Of a stretch of DNA of 64,000 nucleotides, positions 44,417-52,556 are shown piece by piece (the first letter of the stretch is position 1; the number at the start of each line of letters is the position of its first letter). The notes under the pieces were generated by a model. That model saw only the letters and a list, made by a program, of their open reading frames with translations, ran no database searches and had not been told where the DNA came from. Made by a program: the position numbers and the translations under genes. The stretch is from Rubrivirga sp. SAORIC476. GTDB taxonomy: Bacteria; Bacteroidota; Rhodothermia; Rhodothermales; Rubricoccaceae. Where the stretch lies: assembly GCF_002283555.1 (NCBI RefSeq), contig NZ_MVOI01000003.1:332536-396535 (forward strand), written 5' to 3'.

Positions 44417-45100
44417 TCAGGGGGACGGCTCTTCCGAGGTGGTCCCGCCGCCTTCTCCGTCGCCACCGCCATAGGTGGGGTCGTAGTACTCGGAGTTCTC
44501 GTAGTCCATCTCCGCCTTGACGGGGTCGTAGGAGACCACGCGCGTGGCGCGGTAGAGGCCCTCGTCGGTGCCCGCGTAGGGCGAGCGAATGTCGATCAGG
44601 ATGCGCTTGTGGCGGGTCGGGTCGTCGGCCTCGACCATGCTGTTCGGGTTGTCCACGTAGTAGACCTGCGTGCGCACCTCGAAGGGGAGCGAGCGGCCGT
44701 GGGAGAGGTCCACCTGGACCGCGCGCCACTCGATGCTGTCCTCCTCGTCCGCGTCCCAGGAGACGTCGTCGACGTCGTCGCAGTCCGGCGTGAGGGCGGG
44801 GAAGAGCAGGTTGCAGTCGTCGTCGCCCCGGTCGGTCCCGCCCGCGGTGGTCCCGTCGGAGAACTGCGACGGGTCGTCCGGGATGGAGCCGTTTCGATCG
44901 CGGATCGCCGAGGGGGTGGTGTTCTCGTCGAACGAGCGCCCGTCGATGAAGGCCACGATCTCAGACGCCAGCCCGGCCGCCGCCAGCTCGACCTCGTCCG
45001 AGACGAGGTTTTGATGCGAGCGCATCGTCAACCGCTGCTGGTTGAACGTCAGGAACGAGGCGAGGACGAGCGCCAGGAGCGCGAGCAGGGTTTGGGGCAT
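44417..45100 (-). CDS. Pilus-tip-like cassette protein A, copy 2
   Basis: A 227-residue protein with an N-terminal hydrophobic helix (PQTLLALLALVLASFLTF), then a charged Gln-rich helix (NQQRLTMRSHQNLVSDEVEL) and an Asp/Ser-rich soluble part. A Gly/Glu/Ser-rich tail lies at the C terminus. It is similar in start and position to the 6033-6473 protein, but about 80 residues longer. It is the first gene of the cassette, 234 bp after pilB, so a promoter may lie in 45101-45334. A minor-pilin or tip-complex role is inferred. Confidence 0.7.
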   Translation of the reverse strand: MPQTLLALLALVLASFLTFNQQRLTMRSHQNLVSDEVELAAAGLASEIVAFIDGRSFDENTTPSAIRDRNGSIPDDPSQFSDGTTAGGTDRGDDDCNLLFPALTPDCDDVDDVSWDADEEDSIEWRAVQVDLSHGRSLPFEVRTQVYYVDNPNSMVEADDPTRHKRILIDIRSPYAGTDEGLYRATRVVSYDPVKAEMDYENSEYYDPTYGGGDGEGGGTTSEEPSP

Positions 45101-45302
45101 GTGAGCCTACCGGTGAGAGCCGGGACAAAGGTCCTCGACATATCGCCGGGGGTGTCCCACCTGTGAACCACCTCGCCCCTATTGACGCGTCGCGGTTCCA
45201 TCCCCCTGTTCCTTACAGCGTTTGGCCCGCGTGGCCTGCCGGATCGTGCATCCGGGCTTCACCGACGCCCCCTCCCGTGGCCTGCGCCCGGCCGCCTCCG
45301 GG

Positions 45303-45324
45303 CCCGCGCCCGGCCGGGCGCGGG
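45303..45324. terminator. 22-bp perfect palindrome after pilB
   Basis: Two 11-bp arms (CCCGCGCCCGG and complement) meet without spacer, 10 bp past the pilB stop. Very strong stem but no T-run. Probably ends the pilC-pilB unit before cassette gene A. Confidence 0.55.
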
Positions 45325-45334
45325 CGGCCTCCGG

Positions 45335-47311
45335 TCAGTGCTCGCCTGCCGTCACGCGGAGCATCTCTTCGACGGAGACCTCGCCGCGCAGGACCAGCAC
45401 GCGTGCCGAGGCGGCCAGGGTCAGCATGCCCTCGCTCTCGCCGATCTGGCGGATCTCCTCCTCGTTGATCTTGCCGCCCGCGCCGACGATGGCGGCCTGG
45501 ATGGCGGGCGTGAAGTAGAGCGCCTCGGCACACGCCCGGCGGCCCTTGTAGCCCTTGCCCTTGCACGACGGGCACGACGTCCCCGTGGCGGCCTCGTAGA
45601 CCGTCACCTCGCGGATGTCCTCGGGCTTGAAGCCGAGCTCCGTCATCAGGATCGGGTCGAACTGCGTCTGTGGGCGCTTGCAGTCGGAGCAGAGCGTCCG
45701 GATCAGGCGCTGGGCCACGACCAGGTTGATGGCGTACGCGATCAGGAAGGGCTCCAGGCCCATCTTGTAAAGTCGCGAGACCGCGCTCGGGGCGTCGTTG
45801 GTGTGGAGCGTCGAGAAGGTCAGGTGGCCCGTGTTGGCCAGCTTGATGGCCAGCTCGGCGGTGTCCTTGTCACGCATCTCGCCCACCATGACCACGTCGG
45901 GGTCGTGGCGGAGGATGGCGCGCAGGGCGCCCTCCAGCGACAGCTTGTGGGACAGCTTGATCTGGCGGACGCCGGGGATGATGTACTCCACCGGGTCCTC
46001 AACCGTGAGCACGTTCACCTCCGGCGTGACGACGTTGGACAGCGCCGCGACGAGCGTGGTGGACTTGCCCGAGCCCGTCGGGCCGGTCAGGATCACCATG
46101 CCGTGCGGGCGGCGGATGGCCTTGTTGAACTGCTCCAGCGCGCCCTCCAGCAGGCCCAGCTTGGAGAGGTCCGTGATCACCTTCCGGTCGTCCAGGATTC
46201 GGATGACGATGGACTCGGCGCGGACCTCCGGGTTGGCGTTCGCGATCGGCAGGATGCTCACTCGGTACCGGATGAGCGTGCCGTCGATCTTGCGCTGGAT
46301 GAAGCCGTCCTGCGCCATGTCGCGCTCGAAGCGGTCCACGTTGAGGGCGGCGTCCTTGAACACGGCCAGCAGCGCCTCCGGGTGGCCGCGCGTCTCGGTG
46401 TGCCAGTGCGCCAGGCGGCCGTCCACGCGGAAGTGGACCTCGGTCTGCCGGTTGGCGTTCGGCCAGATGTGGATATCGGAGGCGCCCATCCGGACGCCCT
46501 CCACCAGGATGGCCTCGGTCAGGTTGAGCAGCGCCGACTGCGAGATCTCGGCCTCGAGCGCGTCCTCGTCGACGAGGCCCTTCTCGCCGCTCTCGAACGA
46601 CATGCCGAAGTCGAGATCCGGCGAGTCCGTCTCGGCGAGTCGCTCCAGGAACTCGTTCTTGCGCGGGAAGGCCTCCGCGATGACGCGGTCGACGACGTCG
46701 CCGGGCGCGTAGCACAGCTCGAAGCGCTCCAGCTCCAGCCCGTTGATGACCTTCTGCAGCTCCGGCCGCATCGGGTCCTCCGTGATGAAGACGAGCTTCA
46801 GGATGCCGGAGGGCTGGTCCTGAGCGTAAGCGTACGGGACGGCCTTGAGTTCGATCAGCTTGTCGCCGAGCACTTCCTCGAACGACTCGATGACGGTCTT
46901 GGCGAACTCCGCCTCGGGCTCGCGGTCCTTGACCGGCGCGAGCCGGAAGGCATACGTCGCCGCGGCCTGCTCGAAGACGTGGTTCCGGTCGACGCCCTTC
47001 TGGCCGACCAGGCTCCGCCAGAGCGGGTCACGGCTGCTGGCGTTCTTGCGCGCCACCTCCGCCGCCGTGACCTGTTCGGCGGTGACGAGCCCGCGCCGGA
47101 GCAGCGCCTGCACGACGCGGTCCTGGACGTGGGAGTACGCCTGAGCCTGGGCGACGGGCGGCGGCGGGACCGCGCCGGCCGGGCCCTGCGACGGGCTGAC
47201 CGTGCGCGCGACCGCGCTGCTGGCGCCCGGCTCCGGCCGCCGCTCGCCTCCTCCCCGAGGGGCGGAGGGCATGACGGCAGAGGACCCGTACGGAGGAGAA
47301 AGTGGTGGCAT
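45335..47311 (-). CDS. pilB: Type IV pilus assembly ATPase PilB (GspE family)
   Basis: A 658-residue hexameric ATPase that drives pilus extension. It has a Pro-rich N terminus (1-55), an N1D/MshEN-type domain (about 60-210), and a RecA core with SDIHIWPNA, an Asp box TVEDPVEYI (intact), Walker A GPTGSGKST (Lys416), Walker B RHDPDVVMVGEMRDKDT and His box FSTLHTNDA. The C-terminal tetracysteine zinc motif of extension ATPases is present (CSDCKRP and CPSCKGKGYKG). The intact Asp box contrasts with the PilT-like paralogue. It follows pilC by 24 bp and is co-transcribed with it. Confidence 0.95.
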   Translation of the reverse strand: MPPLSPPYGSSAVMPSAPRGGGERRPEPGASSAVARTVSPSQGPAGAVPPPPVAQAQAYSHVQDRVVQALLRRGLVTAEQVTAAEVARKNASSRDPLWRSLVGQKGVDRNHVFEQAAATYAFRLAPVKDREPEAEFAKTVIESFEEVLGDKLIELKAVPYAYAQDQPSGILKLVFITEDPMRPELQKVINGLELERFELCYAPGDVVDRVIAEAFPRKNEFLERLAETDSPDLDFGMSFESGEKGLVDEDALEAEISQSALLNLTEAILVEGVRMGASDIHIWPNANRQTEVHFRVDGRLAHWHTETRGHPEALLAVFKDAALNVDRFERDMAQDGFIQRKIDGTLIRYRVSILPIANANPEVRAESIVIRILDDRKVITDLSKLGLLEGALEQFNKAIRRPHGMVILTGPTGSGKSTTLVAALSNVVTPEVNVLTVEDPVEYIIPGVRQIKLSHKLSLEGALRAILRHDPDVVMVGEMRDKDTAELAIKLANTGHLTFSTLHTNDAPSAVSRLYKMGLEPFLIAYAINLVVAQRLIRTLCSDCKRPQTQFDPILMTELGFKPEDIREVTVYEAATGTSCPSCKGKGYKGRRACAEALYFTPAIQAAIVGAGGKINEEEIRQIGESEGMLTLAASARVLVLRGEVSVEEMLRVTAGEH

Positions 47312-47335
47312 GGATCAGTGGGGGCAGTCCCTGGG

Positions 47336-48688
47336 CTAGACGCCCATGATGTCGGTCGAGGACGGACGGATGAGGGCGGTCTCGGCCGAGAGGACCGTCA
47401 GGAAGCCGACCATCACACCGATGAACAGGCCCACGAAGGTCTGGATGGTCTCGACGGCGGTCTTCAGCTTGAGCGACGTCTCGCGCTCGTAGTAGTCGGC
47501 CATCTGCTGGGCGCTCTTGCGCACGGCGCCCGTCTCGGCGCCCGTCTTGAAGCGCGACAGCGTCATCGAGGTGAACACGCCGGAGGCCTCCATCGACTCG
47601 ACGAGGCCGGCGCCCTGGCCCATCATGGCCGGGATGGTGATCGTCTTGATCTGGTGCTCCATGTACCGGTTGCCCGACGCCTCGGCGGCCACCTTGATGA
47701 CCTCCAGGTTCTCGCCCGAACCCGAGTACAGGATCGCGAACACGCGGCAGAACACCTCGATGTTGAGCTTGTGGAGCAGCCCCCCGATGACCGGAATCCG
47801 GATCATGTGCTTCGAGATCAGGAACTGGCCCTTCGGGGTCCGGGCCCAGGCGACGCCGCCTGCGGCAGCGAGCACGAAGATGACGCCCATGACGCCCATC
47901 CACTTGTCCAGGAAGGCGCTCATCGCCAGCGAGAACGTCGTCAGCGGCGGCAGTTCGATGCCCTCGAACGTCGCGAAGAGGCCCGCCGTCTCCGGGACGA
48001 TGTACCAGACGTACCAGATGAACACGCCGATGGTCGCCAGGATGGTGACGGCCGGCATGATGAGCGCGCTCTTGACGCTCTTCTTGAACTCGTCGCGGCG
48101 CTCCAGGAAGCGGGCGGTGGCCTCGTAGATCTCCGCCATGTTGCCCGACTGGCTGGCCACGCCGAGCATGTAGGAGGTGAACTTGCCGAGCGCCTCCTGG
48201 TGCTTCATAAAGGCCTGCTTGGCCTCCATGCCCCCCTTCAGGTCGGACGAGATGTCGCGCAGGACCTGCTTCAGAGGCTTCGACGAGATGTCGGTCATCA
48301 GGAGGTTCATCACCTCCGTGAAGGCCATCTTCTCCATCAGCAGGTTCGACGCCAGGCGCACGAACATGATGACGTCGCCCGTCGGGGGCTTCCGGTTGAA
48401 GGCGAACAGGTTCTTCTGGATAGAGACGACCTCCATGCCCATCCGCTCCAGCGCGCTCCGGATCTCTTCCTCGGCGTACGCCTTCTGCTCGCCCTCGACG
48501 ATCTTGCCAGAGGGGTGCTTGATCTTGTACTTGAAGATCATCCGCTGCTCGAGGTCGCGCAGCGTAAACGTGTGGCGCTCGGACAGCGCCGTGACCTTCT
48601 TCTGGGCGGCCTTCTTGTTGGGCGCGTAGACCGTCCCCTGGACGGATTGTCCGCCTTGGGCGACGCCGCTAAATCGGAACTCTGGCAT
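47336..48688 (-). CDS. pilC: Type IV pilus inner-membrane platform protein PilC (GspF family)
   Basis: A 450-residue platform protein. There are two cytoplasmic GspF helical bundles (about 85-205 and 280-400) with FVRLASNLLMEKMAFTEVMN and IEVFCRVFAILYSGSGENLE. Membrane helices are near 210-235, 262-280 and 415-440, the last one GLFIGVMVGFLTVLSAETAL. It anchors the extension ATPase and channels pilins into the fibre. The ATG at 48688 is clear. First gene of the pilC-pilB unit; upstream is the pilin terminator at 48745-48773. Confidence 0.94.
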   Translation of the reverse strand: MPEFRFSGVAQGGQSVQGTVYAPNKKAAQKKVTALSERHTFTLRDLEQRMIFKYKIKHPSGKIVEGEQKAYAEEEIRSALERMGMEVVSIQKNLFAFNRKPPTGDVIMFVRLASNLLMEKMAFTEVMNLLMTDISSKPLKQVLRDISSDLKGGMEAKQAFMKHQEALGKFTSYMLGVASQSGNMAEIYEATARFLERRDEFKKSVKSALIMPAVTILATIGVFIWYVWYIVPETAGLFATFEGIELPPLTTFSLAMSAFLDKWMGVMGVIFVLAAAGGVAWARTPKGQFLISKHMIRIPVIGGLLHKLNIEVFCRVFAILYSGSGENLEVIKVAAEASGNRYMEHQIKTITIPAMMGQGAGLVESMEASGVFTSMTLSRFKTGAETGAVRKSAQQMADYYERETSLKLKTAVETIQTFVGLFIGVMVGFLTVLSAETALIRPSSTDIMGV

Positions 48689-48744
48689 GGAGGGGATCGG
48701 GAGGGAGGCTAGTATCGACGGACTATCGGGTCACCTTAACGAGA

Positions 48745-48773
48745 CCGGGCGGCCTCTTGGAGAGACCGCCCGG
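48745..48773 (-). terminator. Terminator after the 48824-49234 pilin
   Basis: An 8-bp stem (CCGGGCGG/CCGCCCGG) with a 13-nt loop, 50 bp past the pilin stop. On the minus strand it is followed by TCTCGTTAAGG. It can reduce read-through from the pilin into pilC. Confidence 0.65.
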
Positions 48774-48823
48774 ACGGGAGGAGGAGTCGTGGCACGGGGC
48801 ATCGCAAAGCGATGGAACGGCCC

Positions 48824-49234
48824 CTAGTCGAAGGCGATCGAGCCGTCGAAGGCGGTCACGCTGGAGTCCACGGAGTAGTCCCGGACGTAGACCCGGACCC
48901 CGACGCCAGCGATGCGGTCGCTGATGCCCGTGACCTCCAGCGTGTTGTCGGTCGCCCCGGTGATCGAGAACCGTCCGCGCACGTTGATCGAGTCGAGCGC
49001 GAGACGCTGCATCCCCCCCTCGGTCAGGGCCAGGTACGACTGGGCGCCGCCAGCGAAGGGGTCGTTCTTGGCCTTCCAGTAGACCGCCTGGGTGGCGATG
49101 GCGAGGCTCCGCTCCAGGAGTCCGTCGGCTTCGTCTTTGCGGTAGTTGGTCTCCAGAACGGTGAACGCTGCCACCACCGCAAGGCCCACGAGGACCACAC
49201 AGATGATGAGGAGGAGGAGCTGCTGCTGACCCAT
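48824..49234 (-). CDS. Type IV pilin-like protein, third paralogue
   Basis: A 136-residue protein starting MGQQQLLLLIICVVLVGLAV, with the pilin-like N-terminal hydrophobic helix and an amphipathic continuation, then a small strand-rich head with no cysteine pair. The start is well fixed: no in-frame start lies upstream before a stop. It shares the MGQQQLLLL opening with the two pilins at 51036 and 52131, but has diverged elsewhere. If processed, cleavage after Gly2 leaves no Glu at mature position 5. It stands between the glycosyltransferase and pilC and has its own terminator. Confidence 0.75.
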   Translation of the reverse strand: MGQQQLLLLIICVVLVGLAVVAAFTVLETNYRKDEADGLLERSLAIATQAVYWKAKNDPFAGGAQSYLALTEGGMQRLALDSINVRGRFSITGATDNTLEVTGISDRIAGVGVRVYVRDYSVDSSVTAFDGSIAFD

Positions 49235-49432
49235 GAGAAGAAATGGGAGGACGGTGTGCGAGAATTACCGGCGGCCCCCTCAAACGAGGGCCCTAACGGG
49301 CGTTTCGCGCATCAGGATGGATGTACGGGGCATAGACCAAACCACATGCCAGTCCCGACGACCCGCCTTCGGCGCGAGAAAACGTCGCCGACGCGGGACA
49401 GCCAGTGACGGAACGGCCGAACCAGACAGGGC

Positions 49433-50953
49433 TTACCGACCAGGCGACGCCGTGGCGGCGTGAGCCTCCGCCTCGGGGATCGGGTCGGGGGCAACGCCCA
49501 GCAGCGACCCTGCCCGCCAAAAGCGCGGCATCAACGTCAGAACCGTCGTGTCGCGGACATTGGCCAGGTCCCGCTCGTCGACTCGCATCGCGTCGGGGCC
49601 CGCACCGAGGACCACGGCCGCTCCGGCTGCCAGCACCAGCGCGGAGGCGATCCACGCGCGGCCGGCTCCAGGGGCGGCGGCGGACGGTGCGCGGCGCGCG
49701 GACAGGTACCACCCGAGCGCGGCGCCGACCACGAGCCCCCCCCAGAGCTGGCTGACTGGCATCACGACCACGCCAGAGACCATCGCGTGGAGGGCGGCAC
49801 CGAGCAGGGCGAGCGTCAGCACGAAGCTGCCGAGCGCACGATCCTGGCGCTCACGCCGCGCCGCGAGCCCCCAGCGCCACAGGCCCCAGCCCACCGCTGT
49901 CACCACGAGCAGCGCCGCACCGCCCCCCCACTCGGCGAGCACCTGGACGACCGCGTTGTGGGGATGGGCGACGCGCCCGTCTGCCAGGAAGGCCGCGTCG
50001 GCGGCCAGTTGCATCGGCCCGACGCCGAGCCAGGGGGAGGCGGCGAACCGCTCCAGGGCCAGCCCCCACACGAGCAGCCGCGCCTCCCCCATCGGACGGG
50101 CCAGCCGGTACGCCTCCTGCTCGAACAGGACCGCGGGCAACCAGACGAGGAGCAGGTACAGGCCGATTCCCGCGACGGCCACCCCGACCACCGTCCAGAG
50201 GTGGCGTCTCACCGCAGGTCCGAACAGCAGCCATGCCACGACCAGCGAGGCCGCCAGCGCGAGCAGCGTCCCGCGTCCGCCCGACCCGATGGCCAGGGCG
50301 ATCCAGAATGCGCTCAGCCCGAGCGACGCCCGGCGCCATCCGCGGGACTCCGCGGTCAGCGCAGGCAAGAGCAGGAGACCGTAGGTCCACGTCTGGAGCT
50401 GGTTCAGGTGACGGATGTTCGAGAAGCCCGTGTAGGCATGCGGCCACAACCGCGTCCCCGCGGCGATGGACGCGACCTGGGAGACCGCGAACAGGAGCGC
50501 GTAGAATCCCACCATCACGACGACCGCGCGCGAGAGCAGCCGGAGCGCCTCCTGCGGTCCCTGGGACACGCGGTCCGCGACGATCAGCGACAGCGTGGCC
50601 GACAGCACGAGCACGCCCACCTCGACGAGTGCGTAGCCCGGCAGCGCCGCGGTCGCCGACGAGGCCACGCCCAGGCCCACCACACCGCCGAAGGCGACGC
50701 GCAGGACCGGGGGCAGGGCCGCCCAGGCCCGGAGCAGGCTCGCCCGGATGGCGGGCACCACGGCCACGGAGACGCCCGTGCCGAGGAGAACCGCCAGCTG
50801 CGCGAGCCGCTGCCCGTCGTGGGGCTGGGCCGCGAGCAGCGAGGGTGCGAGGGGCGCCAGGACGGCCACGGCGAGGGCCGTAGCGGTCAGGATGTCCGTC
50901 GCGTCGACCGAGGCGGAAGGCCGGGAGAGCAAAGCGGGAGATGGAGCGCGCAT
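49433..50953 (-). CDS. O-antigen ligase/polymerase-family (Wzy_C) membrane protein
   Basis: A 506-residue polytopic protein with about eleven hydrophobic helices. The Wzy_C/WaaL core includes GSGGRGTLLALAASL near residue 228 and LGVGPMQLAADA near 320, with HPHNAVVQVLAEWG shortly after. The HxHN-x3-Q pattern is the catalytic hallmark of O-antigen ligases and of pilin O-oligosaccharyltransferases (PglL, TfpO). It transfers lipid-linked glycan to an acceptor on the periplasmic side. Its place between pilin genes makes a pilin the probable acceptor. Start ATG at 50953; a pilin terminator lies just upstream. Confidence 0.87.
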   Translation of the reverse strand: MRAPSPALLSRPSASVDATDILTATALAVAVLAPLAPSLLAAQPHDGQRLAQLAVLLGTGVSVAVVPAIRASLLRAWAALPPVLRVAFGGVVGLGVASSATAALPGYALVEVGVLVLSATLSLIVADRVSQGPQEALRLLSRAVVVMVGFYALLFAVSQVASIAAGTRLWPHAYTGFSNIRHLNQLQTWTYGLLLLPALTAESRGWRRASLGLSAFWIALAIGSGGRGTLLALAASLVVAWLLFGPAVRRHLWTVVGVAVAGIGLYLLLVWLPAVLFEQEAYRLARPMGEARLLVWGLALERFAASPWLGVGPMQLAADAAFLADGRVAHPHNAVVQVLAEWGGGAALLVVTAVGWGLWRWGLAARRERQDRALGSFVLTLALLGAALHAMVSGVVVMPVSQLWGGLVVGAALGWYLSARRAPSAAAPGAGRAWIASALVLAAGAAVVLGAGPDAMRVDERDLANVRDTTVLTLMPRFWRAGSLLGVAPDPIPEAEAHAATASPGR

Positions 50954-50978
50954 GGCGGGCGAGCGGGGCGAACAGAGA

Positions 50979-51012
50979 GCGCCCCCGCCAGACCGGAGTC
51001 CAGCGGGGGCGC
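50979..51012 (-). terminator. Terminator after the 51036-51458 pilin
   Basis: A 10-bp stem (GCGCCCCCGC/GCGGGGGCGC) with a 14-nt loop, 23 bp past the pilin stop, followed by TCTCTGTTCG on the minus strand. Loop and stem resemble the terminator of the neighbouring pilin (52076-52105), so it was probably duplicated with the gene. Confidence 0.7.
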
Positions 51013-51035
51013 CGACGATGACTCGATCCGACTCG

Positions 51036-51458
51036 TTACGAGTTGGTGACGGTCGTCGCGATGTCGTCGGGGTCCGTGCCGTCGACGATGACGGTCACGA
51101 TGTTGCCCTGCGCGGAGGTGCCGGTGATGGTGACCTCGGTGCCCGTAGCGACGAGCGTGTAGCAGCCGTTCAGGTTGCCGTAGGTGTCGCAGCCGGTCTG
51201 CGTGCCCTCAGCGTAGCCGAGCTGCGCGAAGGAGAGGCCGGTGAAGTTCTCTTCGCCGACGAGGGCGCCACCGCCGCCGAAGGCCTGCGGCTTGAGCTTC
51301 CACGCCTGGGCGTCGGAGGCGATGCGGACGCCGTCGTTGACCATCGCGTCCGCGTTGGCCTTGGTCTGGTTCTCACCGAAGGCCTGGATGCCGACGACGA
51401 CCGCGAGGCCGACGATCACGATGCCGAGAACGAGGAGGAGGAGCTGCTGCTGTCCCAT
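51036..51458 (-). CDS. Type IV pilin-like protein, paralogue 1
   Basis: A 140-residue protein starting MGQQQLLLLVLGIVIVGLAV, with a hydrophobic N-terminal helix, the AFGENQ-x3-ADAM continuation helix, then a strand-rich head with a TGCDTYGNLNGCYTL cysteine pair near residue 95 that probably forms a disulfide loop. The first 29 codons differ from the 52131-52556 pilin by one base, pointing to recent duplication or gene conversion. The in-frame sequence upstream is not a leader peptide, so the ATG at 51458 is the start. Major pilin is likely. Mature position 5 is Leu, not Glu, if cleavage is after Gly2. Confidence 0.8.
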   Translation of the reverse strand: MGQQQLLLLVLGIVIVGLAVVVGIQAFGENQTKANADAMVNDGVRIASDAQAWKLKPQAFGGGGALVGEENFTGLSFAQLGYAEGTQTGCDTYGNLNGCYTLVATGTEVTITGTSAQGNIVTVIVDGTDPDDIATTVTNS

Positions 51459-52075
51459 GGTGGGTTGTGGTTGGTGTTGGAGCGGGGCGCTCCGGGTGTG
51501 AGAGTGCCCCCTCGCAGGTGCGCCGGGGCGGTGGCAGCCAGTCGGCCGCCGGGGTACGGGGGCTCCTGATGCCATCGCTGTGCCCAATCCGCCGCGCACC
51601 CTCTCCCAGGCGTTCAGCACACCGTCCGTGTCGCGATTTTGAGCCGTCTGGGCCCCTTGGCTCGTCCGTGTCGCCCGTCGGGGCGCCTTTCCCCTGGCTC
51701 CCCTCCCCGAGGAGCCCGGGTACGATTCGAAACGACCGGGGGAGAATCTCCCAGAACGCCCTCCTCCTTGGATAGATGGGAGATGCACGCAATCGCATCA
51801 CCCCAGCGATGCTCTCGCGCCGGCACTCTCCTCCCGGACCCGCAGACGCCCCGGCCGATCGCCACGGGCGGTACCCATGGCGCCGCCCGAGTCGGCGTTT
51901 CGTCCACCGCCTGCGCGCGCCTCCCGGTTCCTCGTCTGTCCGGCCCCCGGCGCCCCTCGCAAGGCCGTGCCCTCTACCTCTTGTATCGGTGAGAGGCACG
52001 GGGCACTCGGCGTCGACGAAGGTCCCTGTCGAGCCATCGGAGGCGCGAGCCCGACCGTAGCGGACCAAACGAGAA
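51459..52075. other. Gene-free stretch between two pilin genes
   Basis: About 620 bp upstream of pilin paralogue 1. Short frames on both strands lack family character. It contains an exact inverted repeat GGGAGA-A-TCTCCC at 51740-51752 and a TTTTGAG patch near 51635. The length is unusual for this compact genome and suggests a regulated promoter with a long leader. No RNA structure was identified with confidence. Confidence 0.4.
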
Positions 52076-52105
52076 GCCCCCGCCGGACCGATGTCCAGCG
52101 GGGGC
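52076..52105 (-). terminator. Terminator after the 52131-52556 pilin
   Basis: An 8-bp stem (GCCCCCGC/GCGGGGGC) around a loop with an inner GGAC-CGAT-GTCC hairpin, 25 bp past the pilin stop. On the minus strand it is followed by TTCTCGTTTGG. Paralogous to the terminator at 50979-51012. Confidence 0.7.
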
Positions 52106-52130
52106 GGCAAGCGAGACCCGACCCGATGCA

Positions 52131-52556
52131 CTATGAGGTCGTGATCGTAGCCGAGATGTCCTCCGGGTTGGGACCAGTCACCGTCACGGTGACTACGTTG
52201 CCGTTGTCGGCCGTGCCGGTGATGGTGACCGTCGTCGCCCCGCCGGTCGTGGAGACAGCGAGTGCGAAGCAGCCGTTGAGGGTGCCGTACTCGTTCGCCT
52301 CGCAGCCGTTGCCACCAAGCGTGTAGCCCAGGCGCGGGAAGGACAGCTCGGCGAGGCCCAGTTCGCCGGGGCCGCCGAACGCTGTCGGCTTGAGCGACCA
52401 GGCCTGCGTGTCGGAGGCGATCCGGACGCCGTCGTTGATCATCGCGTCCGCGCTGGACTTGCGCTGGTTCTCACCGAAGGCCTGGATGCCGACGACGACC
52501 GCGAGGCCGACGATCACGATGCCGAGAACGAGGAGGAGGAGTTGCTGCTGTCCCAT
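52131..52556 (-). CDS. Type IV pilin-like protein, paralogue 2
   Basis: A 141-residue protein starting MGQQQLLLLVLGIVIVGLAV, nearly identical to paralogue 1 for the first 31 residues and then diverging in the head. A GCEANEYGTLNGCF cysteine pair sits near residue 90. No in-frame start occurs upstream before a stop, so the two-residue MG leader is real or the protein is unprocessed. It is the first gene of the pilus locus on this strand; 52557-52890 should hold its promoter. The head sequence (TVTITGTADNGNVVTVTVTG) matches TEVTITGTSAQGNIVTVIVDG in paralogue 1. Confidence 0.8.
   Translation of the reverse strand: MGQQQLLLLVLGIVIVGLAVVVGIQAFGENQRKSSADAMINDGVRIASDTQAWSLKPTAFGGPGELGLAELSFPRLGYTLGGNGCEANEYGTLNGCFALAVSTTGGATTVTITGTADNGNVVTVTVTGPNPEDISATITTS

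Noticed and set aside
45182-48712. A second very long plus-strand frame opposite pilB and pilC
   Set aside because: Same reasons: composition of a shadow frame, while the opposite strand carries all PilB and PilC motifs.
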